From the NCBI GenBank assembly GCA_031551045.1, contig JAVBOD010000035.1, positions 1 through 9,569 of the forward strand: DNA of 9,569 bases, written 5' to 3'. The notes beneath the pieces are model-generated. The model ran no database searches and was not told the origin of the DNA. It was given only the letters and a program-made list of their open reading frames with translations. Source of the DNA: JAVBOD01 sp031551045 (GTDB lineage Bacteria > Bacteroidota > Bacteroidia > Bacteroidales > UBA932). How positions within the stretch are numbered: position 1 is the first letter of the stretch; every line of letters starts with the position of its first letter. Shown piece by piece: positions 1 through 6,746 of the stretch. Made by a program: the position numbers and the translations under genes.

Positions 1-28
1 AAAGAATTCACCATAACATTATGATACT

Positions 29-1111
29 ATGAAATTACTACCATTAAAAATCATGCCTGTAGCCGCTTTGTTCTGCCTGGTGTCCTGCGGCCAAAACAAC
101 ACCGGTTACATCTTGAACGGGCGCATTGCCGATGCAGGCGATGGCAAAGCTGTACTTTCGGCCTACGCAGAAGGGCAGATAGTGCCGGCCTTTTCCGATA
201 CGGTTACGATGAAAAAAGGGAAGTTTGCTTTCAAGGGCACTGTCGAAAATGCATTGAATTGCGCGGTGGTCGTTATTCCCGACGGCCGGCAACCGGCCTC
301 TTTCTATATGATGATCGAAAACGCGAAAATTGAGGCTACGGGCAATTGGAAGAATGTTGCAGAGCAATACGGGCAGCGCATGATAGACAGCATGACAATT
401 ACCGGCAGTCGAAACACCGATTTTATCTACCGTGCAACGGAAATTCAGAAGGCGACCAAGGATCGGGACGAAATGCTACGCCAAATGAGACAGTTGATAG
501 TGGACAATCCGGACCTGCCGGCTGCCGCACAACAACTCAACGTGTTGAGTAGCATGATGACGCTGGATGAACTGGAAAGCGCCTTCAACGCCTTGCAGGA
601 GCCGCTTCGCAACAGCACTATGGCCGCCGGTGTACGTGATGAAATAGAAGCCCTTAAAAATATTCAACCCGGCAAGCCGGCACCGGAAATAACAGGGACG
701 GATATTAACGGAGAGGATTTCAAGTTGAGCGACCTTAAAGGAAAATATGTGATTGTGGACTTTTGGGCGAGCTGGTGCGCACCGTGCCGTGCCGGTAACC
801 CGCATATGCTGGAACTCTGGAAAAAATACCACAACAAAGGCTTGGAAATTGTTTGTATCGCCGATAACGACAGCAGTCCCGATAAATGGCGCGATGCTGT
901 GGAGAAGGACAAAATCGGAGCGTTCTATCATATACTAAGAGGGCTTAAAAAGTCGGACACGGGAGGATATGACCGTTCCGAAGACCGCTCGAAAGCATAC
1001 GCAGTCCATGCTCTCCCGACGAAATACCTGATAGGCGCCGACGGTACTATCATCGGAAAGATGCACGATAAGGAGCTGGATAGCCAATTACAGCAAATAT
1101 TCGGGTTTTAA
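29..1111 (+). CDS. DUF4369/TlpA-like thiol-disulfide lipoprotein (WCAPC)
   Basis: A 360-residue envelope protein predicted to reduce or exchange disulfides outside the cytoplasm. Residues 1-20 form a lipoprotein signal with lipobox L-V-S-C and lipid-anchored Cys20. Residues about 26-105 are a beta-rich DUF4369-like domain (motif KKGKFAFKG near 62-70). A helical linker of about 110-210 follows, then a thioredoxin fold from about 214 to the end. The active site is F-W-A-S-W-C-A-P-C, with Cys250 and Cys253, and the expected cis-proline is in A-L-P-T at Pro330. Both catalytic cysteines are present, so it looks intact. The CAPC dipeptide differs from the CGPC of the two paralogues downstream, and a GGYDRSEDRSKAYAV segment before the cis-Pro is longer than in those proteins. 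The start is the first ATG that gives a clean signal peptide. Only 28 bases precede it, so operon membership upstream is unknown. Family assignment is firm; the substrate is not known. Confidence 0.93.
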   Translation: MKLLPLKIMPVAALFCLVSCGQNNTGYILNGRIADAGDGKAVLSAYAEGQIVPAFSDTVTMKKGKFAFKGTVENALNCAVVVIPDGRQPASFYMMIENAKIEATGNWKNVAEQYGQRMIDSMTITGSRNTDFIYRATEIQKATKDRDEMLRQMRQLIVDNPDLPAAAQQLNVLSSMMTLDELESAFNALQEPLRNSTMAAGVRDEIEALKNIQPGKPAPEITGTDINGEDFKLSDLKGKYVIVDFWASWCAPCRAGNPHMLELWKKYHNKGLEIVCIADNDSSPDKWRDAVEKDKIGAFYHILRGLKKSDTGGYDRSEDRSKAYAVHALPTKYLIGADGTIIGKMHDKELDSQLQQIFGF

Positions 1112-1120
1112 TTTACTCCG

Positions 1121-1135
1121 GAATCCATTGGATTC
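1121..1135 (+). terminator. Possible terminator hairpin after the first TlpA-like gene
   Basis: GAATCC-ATT-GGATTC is a perfect 6-bp stem with a 3-base loop, beginning 10 bases after the stop codon. No T-run follows it, so it is at best a weak or factor-assisted terminator. Position, not sequence, is the main argument. Confidence 0.25.
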
Positions 1136-1180
1136 GGAACTCAAAGAAATATTGGCTGGAGTGGCTTAGAGAAAGAGAGT

Positions 1181-1220
1181 AAAAGGTCGGTATCTTTTGC
1201 TTAAAAGGTACTGATCTTTT
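1181..1220. repeat. Two related near-palindromic 18-mers
   Basis: AAAAGGT-CGGT-ATCTTTT (1181-1198) and AAAAGGT-ACTG-ATCTTTT (1203-1220) share both 7-base arms and differ only in the 4-base centre. The arms are complementary apart from one G-T position, so each can form a small hairpin. Function is unknown; operator-like spacing (22 bases, about two helical turns) is noted but not interpreted further. Confidence 0.5.
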
Positions 1221-1335
1221 TCCGAAAAGGAGCTTTAAAAAGAGGGGCTGATGTTTTCGTCTTTTATTTGGATAAAGGTAGTTGAACAAAAAAGAAACCA
1301 TAGAGTTCAAATACCTATAAAAGAGTTGAAAAGGC

Positions 1336-1421
1336 ATGGGTAGTACGACCCCATCGAAATCGAATAAAACTCACACCTTTAGTGTGAATTCCGCGTATCA
1401 CGAGAGAAGTGACTGTCGGAA
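1336..1421 (+). promoter_or_regulatory. Cluster of three hairpins upstream of a lipoprotein gene
   Basis: Three consecutive foldable segments lie 65-150 bases upstream of the ATG at 1486. The first is ATGGG...CCCAT (arms 1336-1340 and 1350-1354). The second is TCACAC-CTTTA-GTGTGA (1371-1387), a perfect 6-bp stem. The third is a nested hairpin with outer arms TTCCG/CGGAA (1389-1393, 1417-1421) and inner arms TCAC/GTGA (1398-1401, 1409-1412) around GAGAGAA, with a symmetric 4x4 internal loop. It could be a structured 5' leader or the remnant of another element. No known riboswitch consensus was recognised. Confidence 0.3.
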
Positions 1422-1485
1422 TATAGATGAGCCTCGGTTCAACAGAGCAATAGATGAATTGTTTTACCAATTAATAAATAGAATC

Positions 1486-1887
1486 ATGAAAAAGATCGTT
1501 GTTTTTATATCCTGTTTATTATTCTTGTCGTGCAATACGGAAAACGATACAGGTATTGCTTGCGGATGTGAAGAACCTCAAAAAGAACTTTCTTGGCTTA
1601 AAAATTTGATACAAAAAGCAGAAACGGACGAAACCGGTAATTATTCCGGGTATATCTGGCTTGAGAAATATAAAGGGAAAGATTACTTTGTAACCAATAT
1701 GATGTTGGGGAGTGGAGGTATTGCATATTGGGTTTTTGATTGTTCGGGAAGGCATTATGTACAGCGTGGAGTGGAGAATTGTCCTGCTTGTCAATTTGTG
1801 GGGAATAAACACATTTATTATGAAGAAGACTTTCTTTTATTTTCCGAATTAAAGAAAAATGTAGTTATTTATTTTCCTGCGTTCTGA
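1486..1887 (+). CDS. Small cysteine-containing lipoprotein, function unknown
   Basis: A 133-residue predicted lipoprotein. The start at 1486 is chosen because MKKIVVFISCLLFLSC is a compact lipoprotein signal ending in F-L-S-C (lipid-anchored Cys16); the frame stays open back to 1336 but adds only an implausible hydrophilic extension. The mature part has a CGC pair (Cys26, Cys28), the stretch E-L-S-W-L-K-N-L-I (about 34-42), a single cysteine in FDCSG (Cys86) and a C-P-A-C motif (Cys99-Cys102). The SWLKNLI helix followed by a G-rich beta region with a FDCSG-type turn resembles small secreted Bacteroidales lipoproteins of unknown role; that resemblance is from memory. Base composition is AT-rich like the two genes that follow, unlike the TlpA-like gene before it. 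The CPAC pair could form a disulfide or bind metal, but no thioredoxin fold is visible around it. Export is well supported; function is not. Confidence 0.8.
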   Translation: MKKIVVFISCLLFLSCNTENDTGIACGCEEPQKELSWLKNLIQKAETDETGNYSGYIWLEKYKGKDYFVTNMMLGSGGIAYWVFDCSGRHYVQRGVENCPACQFVGNKHIYYEEDFLLFSELKKNVVIYFPAF

Positions 1888-1905
1888 AAGCCTCTGTTTC
1901 AGTCG

Positions 1906-1949
1906 TTTTATTTGCAAAATAAAAGAAAATGAAAAAGCGGCTTTGTTTT
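1906..1949 (+). terminator. Possible terminator hairpins after the small lipoprotein gene
   Basis: An 8-bp A/T stem (TTTTATTT-GCA-AAATAAAA, 1906-1924) is followed by a short AAAG-CGG-CTTT hairpin (1934-1944) and then GTTTT. The second resembles a minimal intrinsic terminator in an A...T context. The stems are short or A/T only, so efficiency is doubtful. Confidence 0.3.
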
Positions 1950-1994
1950 ATTCAGTGATATAGTAAACTAAATTTTAATCAAATTAAAAATAAA

Positions 1995-2369
1995 ATGACC
2001 ATGAAAACAATGAAATTTATTTTTTTACTTTTAGTCTTGTCTGCTTATTCTTGCGAGAATAATAAAGAAAATGAGAATTTAAAAGAAAAATTGTATGGAA
2101 TGTGGGAGGAAATAGCGCCGTATAATGATGGTATTTGTGACACGATAGCCTTTACTCGAGCAAATACAATAGATTTATATTTCCCAATTGGGGGTTGGAC
2201 TTATGAGATTTCTCAAAAAAAAGAAATTATTTTCTCCAATTTACATGATCAAACGTTTACTTGTAATTTTTCCTTGGACAAGGATAAATTAATTATTTTT
2301 AATTTTATTGATCATGGCCTTACACAAAATGTAAAAAATATTACATTCATAAAAATTAAAGACTTATGA
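1995..2369 (+). CDS. Small lipoprotein, possibly lipocalin-like, overlapping the subtilase gene
   Basis: A 124-residue predicted lipoprotein. ATGs at 1995, 2001 and 2010 are all in frame and all leave a usable signal, so the exact start is uncertain. The signal ends at S-A-Y-S-C (Cys20 counted from 1995). The mature part begins with a charged N/E/K-rich linker, then L-Y-G-M-W-E-E, alternating beta strands and a closing ITFIKIK strand. The L-x-G-x-W opening followed by short strands suggests a small lipocalin-like beta-barrel of the kind common in Bacteroidota; this is a fold guess, not a domain match. Its stop codon overlaps the next ATG as ATGA, so translation of the subtilase is probably coupled to it. 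A role as partner, chaperone or inhibitor of that protease is inference. The gene is very AT-rich, matching the 5' half of the subtilase. Confidence 0.78.
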   Translation: MTMKTMKFIFLLLVLSAYSCENNKENENLKEKLYGMWEEIAPYNDGICDTIAFTRANTIDLYFPIGGWTYEISQKKEIIFSNLHDQTFTCNFSLDKDKLIIFNFIDHGLTQNVKNITFIKIKDL

Positions 2370-5065
2370 AAAAGCACATATTCTCATTCTTAATTGCTAT
2401 TTTTATTTTTAATTGTAGCGTCTTCTCTCAATCAATAGATAGGTACTATTATTATAAGGGTGAACGAAAAAATATTAATATTAATGACCAATTATATTGT
2501 ATCGTAACCTCTAATGAAAATTTTGATTTTGCAGCTCTTTCAGATAAATACAATATAGAAATATCTGACACCTATAAAAATTTATATAAGAATAGTATCG
2601 CCGGAAGATATTGGAGGATTTTTAAGATAAAGAAAGAAAATTTTTTAAAGGAGGAGGCTATAAATGATTATTTATCTGACATAAATAAGGATTCAATGAT
2701 TATTCAAATTTATCCAATCATTGGAAGTGAGCATCCAGTTGCAGTTTCAGATTTTTTTTATGTAAAACTTAAAAATAAAATAGACTATAAACTATTGGAA
2801 TTAACGGCAGAAATAAATAAATGTGAGATAATTCGACAAGTTGATTATATGCCATTATGGTATATTCTTAAAGCTCCTCTTGGCTCTAATGGGTTAAATA
2901 TGTCAAACTTATTTTATGCAACTTCATATTTTCAAGATGTTGATCCTGGCTTTGTATTTGATTATAAACAAACGTGTATAACTGATAGCCTGTTTAATCA
3001 ACAATGGGCTCTTAAAGATAGATCAAGTTTTGGCATAGATGCTTGTTCTGCATGGAGTATAACACGAGGTAGTTCTAATGTTATTGTCGCAGTCTTAGAT
3101 CAAGGAATAGATACTATTCATAACGAATTTTCTACTAATATTTCTAATTTATCTTTTGATGCAGAGAACGATAACTCTCCTTCTCGGTTATATGATACTC
3201 ATGGGACTCATGTTGCTGGAATCATTGGTGCAAATCAGAATGGATATCAAATTTCAGGTATAGCTCCTTTGGTAAATTTAATGCCTGTTAGCCACTCTCT
3301 TTTAATTTCAGATCAGATTTCTCAGCAACTAGCATCAGGAATTACTTGGGCTTGGCAGAATGGCGCAGATATTATAAATAATTCATGGGGAGACCAAGGT
3401 GGAGCATTTTATAATGATTTGCATAGTTCTTTATTAGAAGATGCTATAAATGATGCATTACATTATGGACGGAATGGGCTTGGTTGTGTCATTGTTTTTG
3501 CAGCTGGAAACTATGCTCCTACTATGGACTATCCTGCATATTGTAATGACGATATTTTGTGTGTAGGATCTATTAATAATAGTGGATTAAGATCTTCATT
3601 TTCAGGATATGGAGTGGCGTTGGATGTAGTAGCACCTGGTAGTGATATTTTATCTACTTTGCCAAATAATCAGACAGGAGTGATGAGTGGTACATCTATG
3701 GCTGCGCCACATGTTTCAGGTATTGCAGCTCTCGTGCTTTCGGTTAATCCCAATTTAACGCAAGCACAAGTGCGACAGGTAATAGAATCCACCTGTACAA
3801 AGCTACCGGGATATACTTATTCTAACAACTCAGCTCATCCGAATGGCACATGGAATAACGAAGTTGGACACGGTTTGGTGAATGCCTATGGTGCAGTTTA
3901 TGCAGTTGCTCCAAAAATCATTATCCCAAACTCTCCCTTGCAACGTTTTACCCCTGTTACCATCAGCTGGCAAAATGTGCCTGAAAGGAACGATTACAGG
4001 CTTACCTGCCGGATTGTAGAGTCGGGCGCTCCCTTTTTTATACTTAAAGAAAATTGTGGTACATCGTTCACTTTTGTGCCGCCCTACTCCGGTAATTACA
4101 CCATTGAAGCCACTCTTCGTACCAATGACGGGTTAACCTACCAGGCAACAAGGTTTGTGTCGGTATTGCCTGCCGGGGCACAGATTGAGGGGCCTCAAAG
4201 CCTGGGCCCGGGCGAAACAGGCACTTATACGTTTAGAACTGCATTTAACAATCCGGTAGATGTGAGGGCTGCCGGCGAGCCGGCCGTTTTGTTTAGCTGG
4301 TCATACTTCGGTTCGGGAGTCGAGAAAATCAGTGAAACACCCACGAGCATAACGCTTAAATCGACCCGTACTGCCCAAGATTGTGGGAATGGAAATATCA
4401 CACTTTGGTTCAACATAGAGAATACCATGCTTGACCCCATCCACACTCAATCGGAAGGGCCTTATCAATATTCTTTCGATATTGCTCTTCCGGCGCCCAA
4501 TAACCTTTCGATTAATGTCGGATTTTTGCAAAAAATTAATCAAGGAAACGGAGCGGACTTATATATGTTTCAAGCAACTCCTAATCTTCCTAATTATGTA
4601 TGGACCTATCATCCCTTCGGTTTATATACAACACTTTTCCCATTGCCAATGCCGATGAGCATCGGCAATCTGGGGATTGTCGAAATACCTTCGTATGTTT
4701 TTAATTTCAATGTGAGAGCAACCATAACCAATGCTTGCGGAACATTTTCCGGATTATATACTGTTGACAATAGAGCGGGTTTTACCCAATATTTTAAAGC
4801 TTTTCCAAATCCTGCAACGGATATTATAACTGTTCAATCAGCGGTAGATATACAGGAATCCCTATCTAAAAATACGGCCATTTCATCCGATGAGGTATTC
4901 AATATTGAATTGTATGAGTTACATACTTCGACTTTAGTTCGAAGAAGTACTTTCAGGGGAGCCATGTACACATTTAATGTGTCGGGTTTGAAGAATGGAA
5001 TTTACCTGCTTAAAATTACCAAGGGCGAGCATAGCGAAATGCATACGATACTGATTAACCACTAA
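2366..5065 (+). CDS. Secreted S8 subtilisin-like protease with T9SS type A sorting domain
   Basis: An 899-residue serine endopeptidase acting outside the cell or on its surface. Residues 1-21 are a signal peptide (probable cleavage V-F-S|Q). About 22-200 form a propeptide-like region. The S8 catalytic domain covers about 208-515: Asp245 in VAVLDQGID, His279 in DTHGTHVAG, oxyanion-hole Asn382 in FAAGN and Ser444 in SGTSMAAPH, so the full catalytic set is present. About 516-805 look like successive beta-sandwich modules. About 810-899 are a type A sorting domain (FPNPATDIITV, then GLKNGIYLLKI), which in known systems directs outer-membrane passage through the T9SS and is then removed. The domain has an extra segment of about 20 residues (828-847). 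The start overlaps the preceding lipoprotein gene as ATGA. Composition changes sharply near base 3720: hand-counted 60-base rows give 20-38% GC before it and up to 50% after it. Confidence 0.95.
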   Translation: MKKHIFSFLIAIFIFNCSVFSQSIDRYYYYKGERKNININDQLYCIVTSNENFDFAALSDKYNIEISDTYKNLYKNSIAGRYWRIFKIKKENFLKEEAINDYLSDINKDSMIIQIYPIIGSEHPVAVSDFFYVKLKNKIDYKLLELTAEINKCEIIRQVDYMPLWYILKAPLGSNGLNMSNLFYATSYFQDVDPGFVFDYKQTCITDSLFNQQWALKDRSSFGIDACSAWSITRGSSNVIVAVLDQGIDTIHNEFSTNISNLSFDAENDNSPSRLYDTHGTHVAGIIGANQNGYQISGIAPLVNLMPVSHSLLISDQISQQLASGITWAWQNGADIINNSWGDQGGAFYNDLHSSLLEDAINDALHYGRNGLGCVIVFAAGNYAPTMDYPAYCNDDILCVGSINNSGLRSSFSGYGVALDVVAPGSDILSTLPNNQTGVMSGTSMAAPHVSGIAALVLSVNPNLTQAQVRQVIESTCTKLPGYTYSNNSAHPNGTWNNEVGHGLVNAYGAVYAVAPKIIIPNSPLQRFTPVTISWQNVPERNDYRLTCRIVESGAPFFILKENCGTSFTFVPPYSGNYTIEATLRTNDGLTYQATRFVSVLPAGAQIEGPQSLGPGETGTYTFRTAFNNPVDVRAAGEPAVLFSWSYFGSGVEKISETPTSITLKSTRTAQDCGNGNITLWFNIENTMLDPIHTQSEGPYQYSFDIALPAPNNLSINVGFLQKINQGNGADLYMFQATPNLPNYVWTYHPFGLYTTLFPLPMPMSIGNLGIVEIPSYVFNFNVRATITNACGTFSGLYTVDNRAGFTQYFKAFPNPATDIITVQSAVDIQESLSKNTAISSDEVFNIELYELHTSTLVRRSTFRGAMYTFNVSGLKNGIYLLKITKGEHSEMHTILINH

Positions 5066-5276
5066 CGATTGATTATTACAAGAACAAGTCAATTATATAA
5101 ATCATAAAAACGAATGAATAATCAACTTTGAATATAAATCTTGCAGGTCTTTAAAAGATGTGATAAATTTCAATAATTTGTCAAATCTGAGTAGTTATCA
5201 AACCCCGTAAGGGTTCGTGTAGATACTTGCTGAAAACAAGATAAGAAATAGAAAACAAATCACTAAATACAATACA
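5066..5276. other. Intergenic gap with a CCCGTAAGGG hairpin
   Basis: This 211-base gap separates the subtilase from the next TlpA-like gene. It contains a perfect 9-base inverted repeat TTGATTATT/AATAATCAA (5069-5077 and 5117-5125), A/T-rich and widely spaced, and a hairpin AACCC-CGTAA-GGGTT (5201-5215). A transcription start for the downstream gene is expected here, but no convincing TTTG / TAnnTTTG pair was found. Confidence 0.5.
5201..5222 (+). repeat. Solitary hairpin resembling the REP-like units downstream
   Basis: AACCC-CGTAA-GGGTT (5201-5215) is a perfect 5-bp stem followed closely by GTAG (5219-5222). The CCCGTA...GGG core and trailing GTAG recall the hairpin units inside the 6483 and 7813 repeats, but the rest does not align, so kinship is uncertain. 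It could equally be a terminator or leader structure. Confidence 0.35.
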
Positions 5277-6476
5277 ATGAAAACAAAAACACTCGTACTT
5301 TTTGCAGCCATCGTAAGCCTGCTGGCTGTTAGCTGTACACAAAAAGGCTACCTCATTAAGGGTAACATTTCCGGCAATGCCGACGGTAAAACCGTGTATC
5401 TCTATTCCGGGCCAAATTTTTATTCAATGGTGCCTTTGGATAGTGCGGTTATTCAAAATGGTAAATTTGAATTTTCGGGCGAATTGACAACGCCCGAACT
5501 TCTTACCATTAAAATTTACATGGACGAAAATAGGAATATGATGGTGAATAACCGTTATGCTTTCCGTCCTATTATTCCTGTTTTTATCCGGGATGGAAAA
5601 ATTACTATCACCGCGGTGTTGGATAGCATTCCGCTGGATGACTTGACAGGAGATTACGATTATACAAAATTGAAAATAACAGGGTCGGAAATAAATGACC
5701 TTTATATGAACTATGCACAACAGAAAACAGCCAGGAATAAGGCAAAGAGAGAGGCTTCCGATGATTATTTCGCCTATGCAAGGACAAAGGATAAACCTAT
5801 TTCCGAAGGTATTACTGCCGTAACAAAGATCGATGCGGTAGTGGTAGAAAACAAAGCCTCTGTAGAGAAGTTCATTGCGCAAAATGCGGGTAATGAGGTG
5901 GGCCTTTATGCCTTTTTTGATAACCTGAATCTTTTTTCCGTCAACGAAATCGACCGGATAATCGCTTCGTTTACCCCCGAAATGAAGAATAGTGAATATG
6001 GCCAAAAAATAGAAGCCGAAGCCGGTAAAATAAAAATAAGCGCAACCGGAGCTGAATATGCTGATTTCACATTGCAGGATCGTGATGGTAATCCGGTAAA
6101 ACTTTCCGACCATCTGGCAAAAGGGAATTATGTCTTGTTGGAATTCTGGGCATCTTGGTGTGGCCCTTGCCGTGCCGATATTCCTCACCTGAAAGAAGTG
6201 TATCAATTGTATCATCCCGAAGGATTCGAGATTGTCGGCATTTCGATAGATAAAGATAAAGAGGCTTGGATAAAAGCTTTAACTACCGAACAGTTACCCT
6301 GGCTGAGCCTTTCGAACGAAGAAGGAGATATCGCGAAGATTTATAATTTTCAGGGCATTCCGTCATGTGTATTGGTAGGCCCCGATGGAACCATTGTAGA
6401 TCGTAACGCCCGCGGTTCGTGGTTGGATAAAAAGCTCATAGAACTTTACGGGAATAAATTTGGAGATAAATATTAA
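5277..6476 (+). CDS. DUF4369/TlpA-like thiol-disulfide lipoprotein (WCGPC)
   Basis: A 399-residue lipoprotein predicted to act as a thiol-disulfide reductase in the periplasm or at the membrane surface. The signal ends in A-V-S-C with lipid-anchored Cys20. A DUF4369-like domain occupies about 24-115 (QNGKFEFSG at 60-68). A long helical middle region of about 138-250 follows, rich in K, A and E. The thioredoxin fold starts near 258, with the active site F-W-A-S-W-C-G-P-C (Cys295, Cys298) and cis-Pro362 in Q-G-I-P-S. A cysteine directly after the cis-Pro serine (Cys364) is unusual and could be redox-relevant. The start ATG directly follows an AT-rich leader. The next paralogue begins 270 bases downstream beyond a REP-like repeat, in the same direction. 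Classification is firm; substrate unknown. The first and third TlpA-like genes are paralogues, not recent duplicates. Confidence 0.94.
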   Translation: MKTKTLVLFAAIVSLLAVSCTQKGYLIKGNISGNADGKTVYLYSGPNFYSMVPLDSAVIQNGKFEFSGELTTPELLTIKIYMDENRNMMVNNRYAFRPIIPVFIRDGKITITAVLDSIPLDDLTGDYDYTKLKITGSEINDLYMNYAQQKTARNKAKREASDDYFAYARTKDKPISEGITAVTKIDAVVVENKASVEKFIAQNAGNEVGLYAFFDNLNLFSVNEIDRIIASFTPEMKNSEYGQKIEAEAGKIKISATGAEYADFTLQDRDGNPVKLSDHLAKGNYVLLEFWASWCGPCRADIPHLKEVYQLYHPEGFEIVGISIDKDKEAWIKALTTEQLPWLSLSNEEGDIAKIYNFQGIPSCVLVGPDGTIVDRNARGSWLDKKLIELYGNKFGDKY

Positions 6477-6482
6477 AATAAT

Positions 6483-6680
6483 AAATGATTCTCCGCAAAA
6501 TTTTCTAAACAATGCCGTAGGCATTATCGCTTGGTAGAAATAGGGGCCATCCTGACATGGGGCATCCTGTAGGGATGCATCCTTAACGGGATGCCGGTTG
6601 TGTTCAACAATTGCTTATGCTCCCGAGCGTAAATCCCTACGGGATATTAGGTGTGATGGCGGATAAATCAAAACAATAAA
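6483..6680. repeat. REP/BIME-like intergenic repeat, copy 1
   Basis: About 198 bases that recur at 7813-8012 with roughly nine bases in ten identical by eye. Hairpin A is AATGCC-GTA-GGCATT (6511-6525), followed by GGTAG (6533-6537). The centre is an imperfect palindrome (6561-6595). Hairpin C is ATCCC-TAC-GGGAT (6633-6645), preceded by CTCCC (6620-6624). Read on the minus strand, C matches A in most positions, so the element is an inverted pair of related units around a palindrome. That layout is typical of BIMEs derived from REP sequences. It ends just before the leader of the next gene. No transposase gene lies in the window. Confidence 0.8.
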
Positions 6681-6708
6681 TAACGTTACATAAATATGCC
6701 TCTAAAAG

Positions 6709-6737
6709 CCCCATTTTGGGGGGTTGGTGGCCAAAAT
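6709..6737 (+). promoter_or_regulatory. Two mutually exclusive hairpins just before a start codon
   Basis: CCCCA-TTT-TGGGG (6709-6721) and ATTTTGG...CCAAAAT (arms 6713-6719 and 6731-6737) share bases, so only one can form at a time. The second ends 3 bases before the ATG at 6741 and 9 before the preferred ATG at 6747. This could influence ribosome access, or may be a small palindromic intergenic element with no role. Confidence 0.3.
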
Positions 6738-6746
6738 CAAATGCTC

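Larger units (their letters stand above)
1112..1485. other. 374-base non-coding stretch with hairpins
   Basis: I see no credible gene here. A reading frame on the minus strand (1113-1337) has no signal peptide or recognisable domain. A plus-strand frame from the ATG at 1336 runs into the lipoprotein gene at 1486, but its 50 extra codons would place a hydrophilic segment before an obvious lipoprotein signal. The stretch holds a possible terminator hairpin (1121-1135), two related near-palindromic 18-mers (1181-1198 and 1203-1220) and a group of three hairpins (1336-1421). No match to the Bacteroidota promoter pattern TTTG / TAnnTTTG was found at a fitting distance. Confidence 0.6.

Noticed and set aside
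284..298. GGCCGG-CAA-CCGGCC hairpin inside the first TlpA-like gene
   Set aside because: It is within coding sequence of a GC-richer gene where GCCGG strings recur (for example near 670), and it has no relation to the intergenic repeats.
476..931. 151-codon open frame on the minus strand opposite the first TlpA-like gene
   Set aside because: It overlaps the thioredoxin domain codons of the real gene and shows no motif of its own.
1113..1337. 74-codon minus-strand frame in the gap
   Set aside because: The translation is a low-complexity mix of F, L, S and K from AT-rich DNA, without a signal peptide or domain, and it spans the hairpin repeats.
1429..1440. GAGCC...GGTTC reminiscent of group II intron domain V
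   Set aside because: Only two bases separate the arms and the rest of the 34-base domain V is missing. There is no reverse transcriptase gene nearby.
1336..1485. N-terminal extension of the small lipoprotein from the ATG at 1336
   Set aside because: It would place 50 hydrophilic residues before a textbook lipoprotein signal. The ATG at 1486 gives a normal precursor. I keep the open frame only as an observation.
4650..4667. TGCCGATG-AG-CATCGGCA hairpin inside the subtilase gene
   Set aside because: It falls in an intact coding region encoding an ordinary M-S-I-G-N stretch, with no disruption or repeat elsewhere in the window, and is likely chance.
5424..6215. 263-codon open frame on the minus strand opposite the 399-residue TlpA-like gene
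   Set aside because: It lies wholly within a gene with clear domains and catalytic motifs, and its translation is rich in Cys, His and Ile without any recognisable domain or signal. It is a shadow of the real gene.
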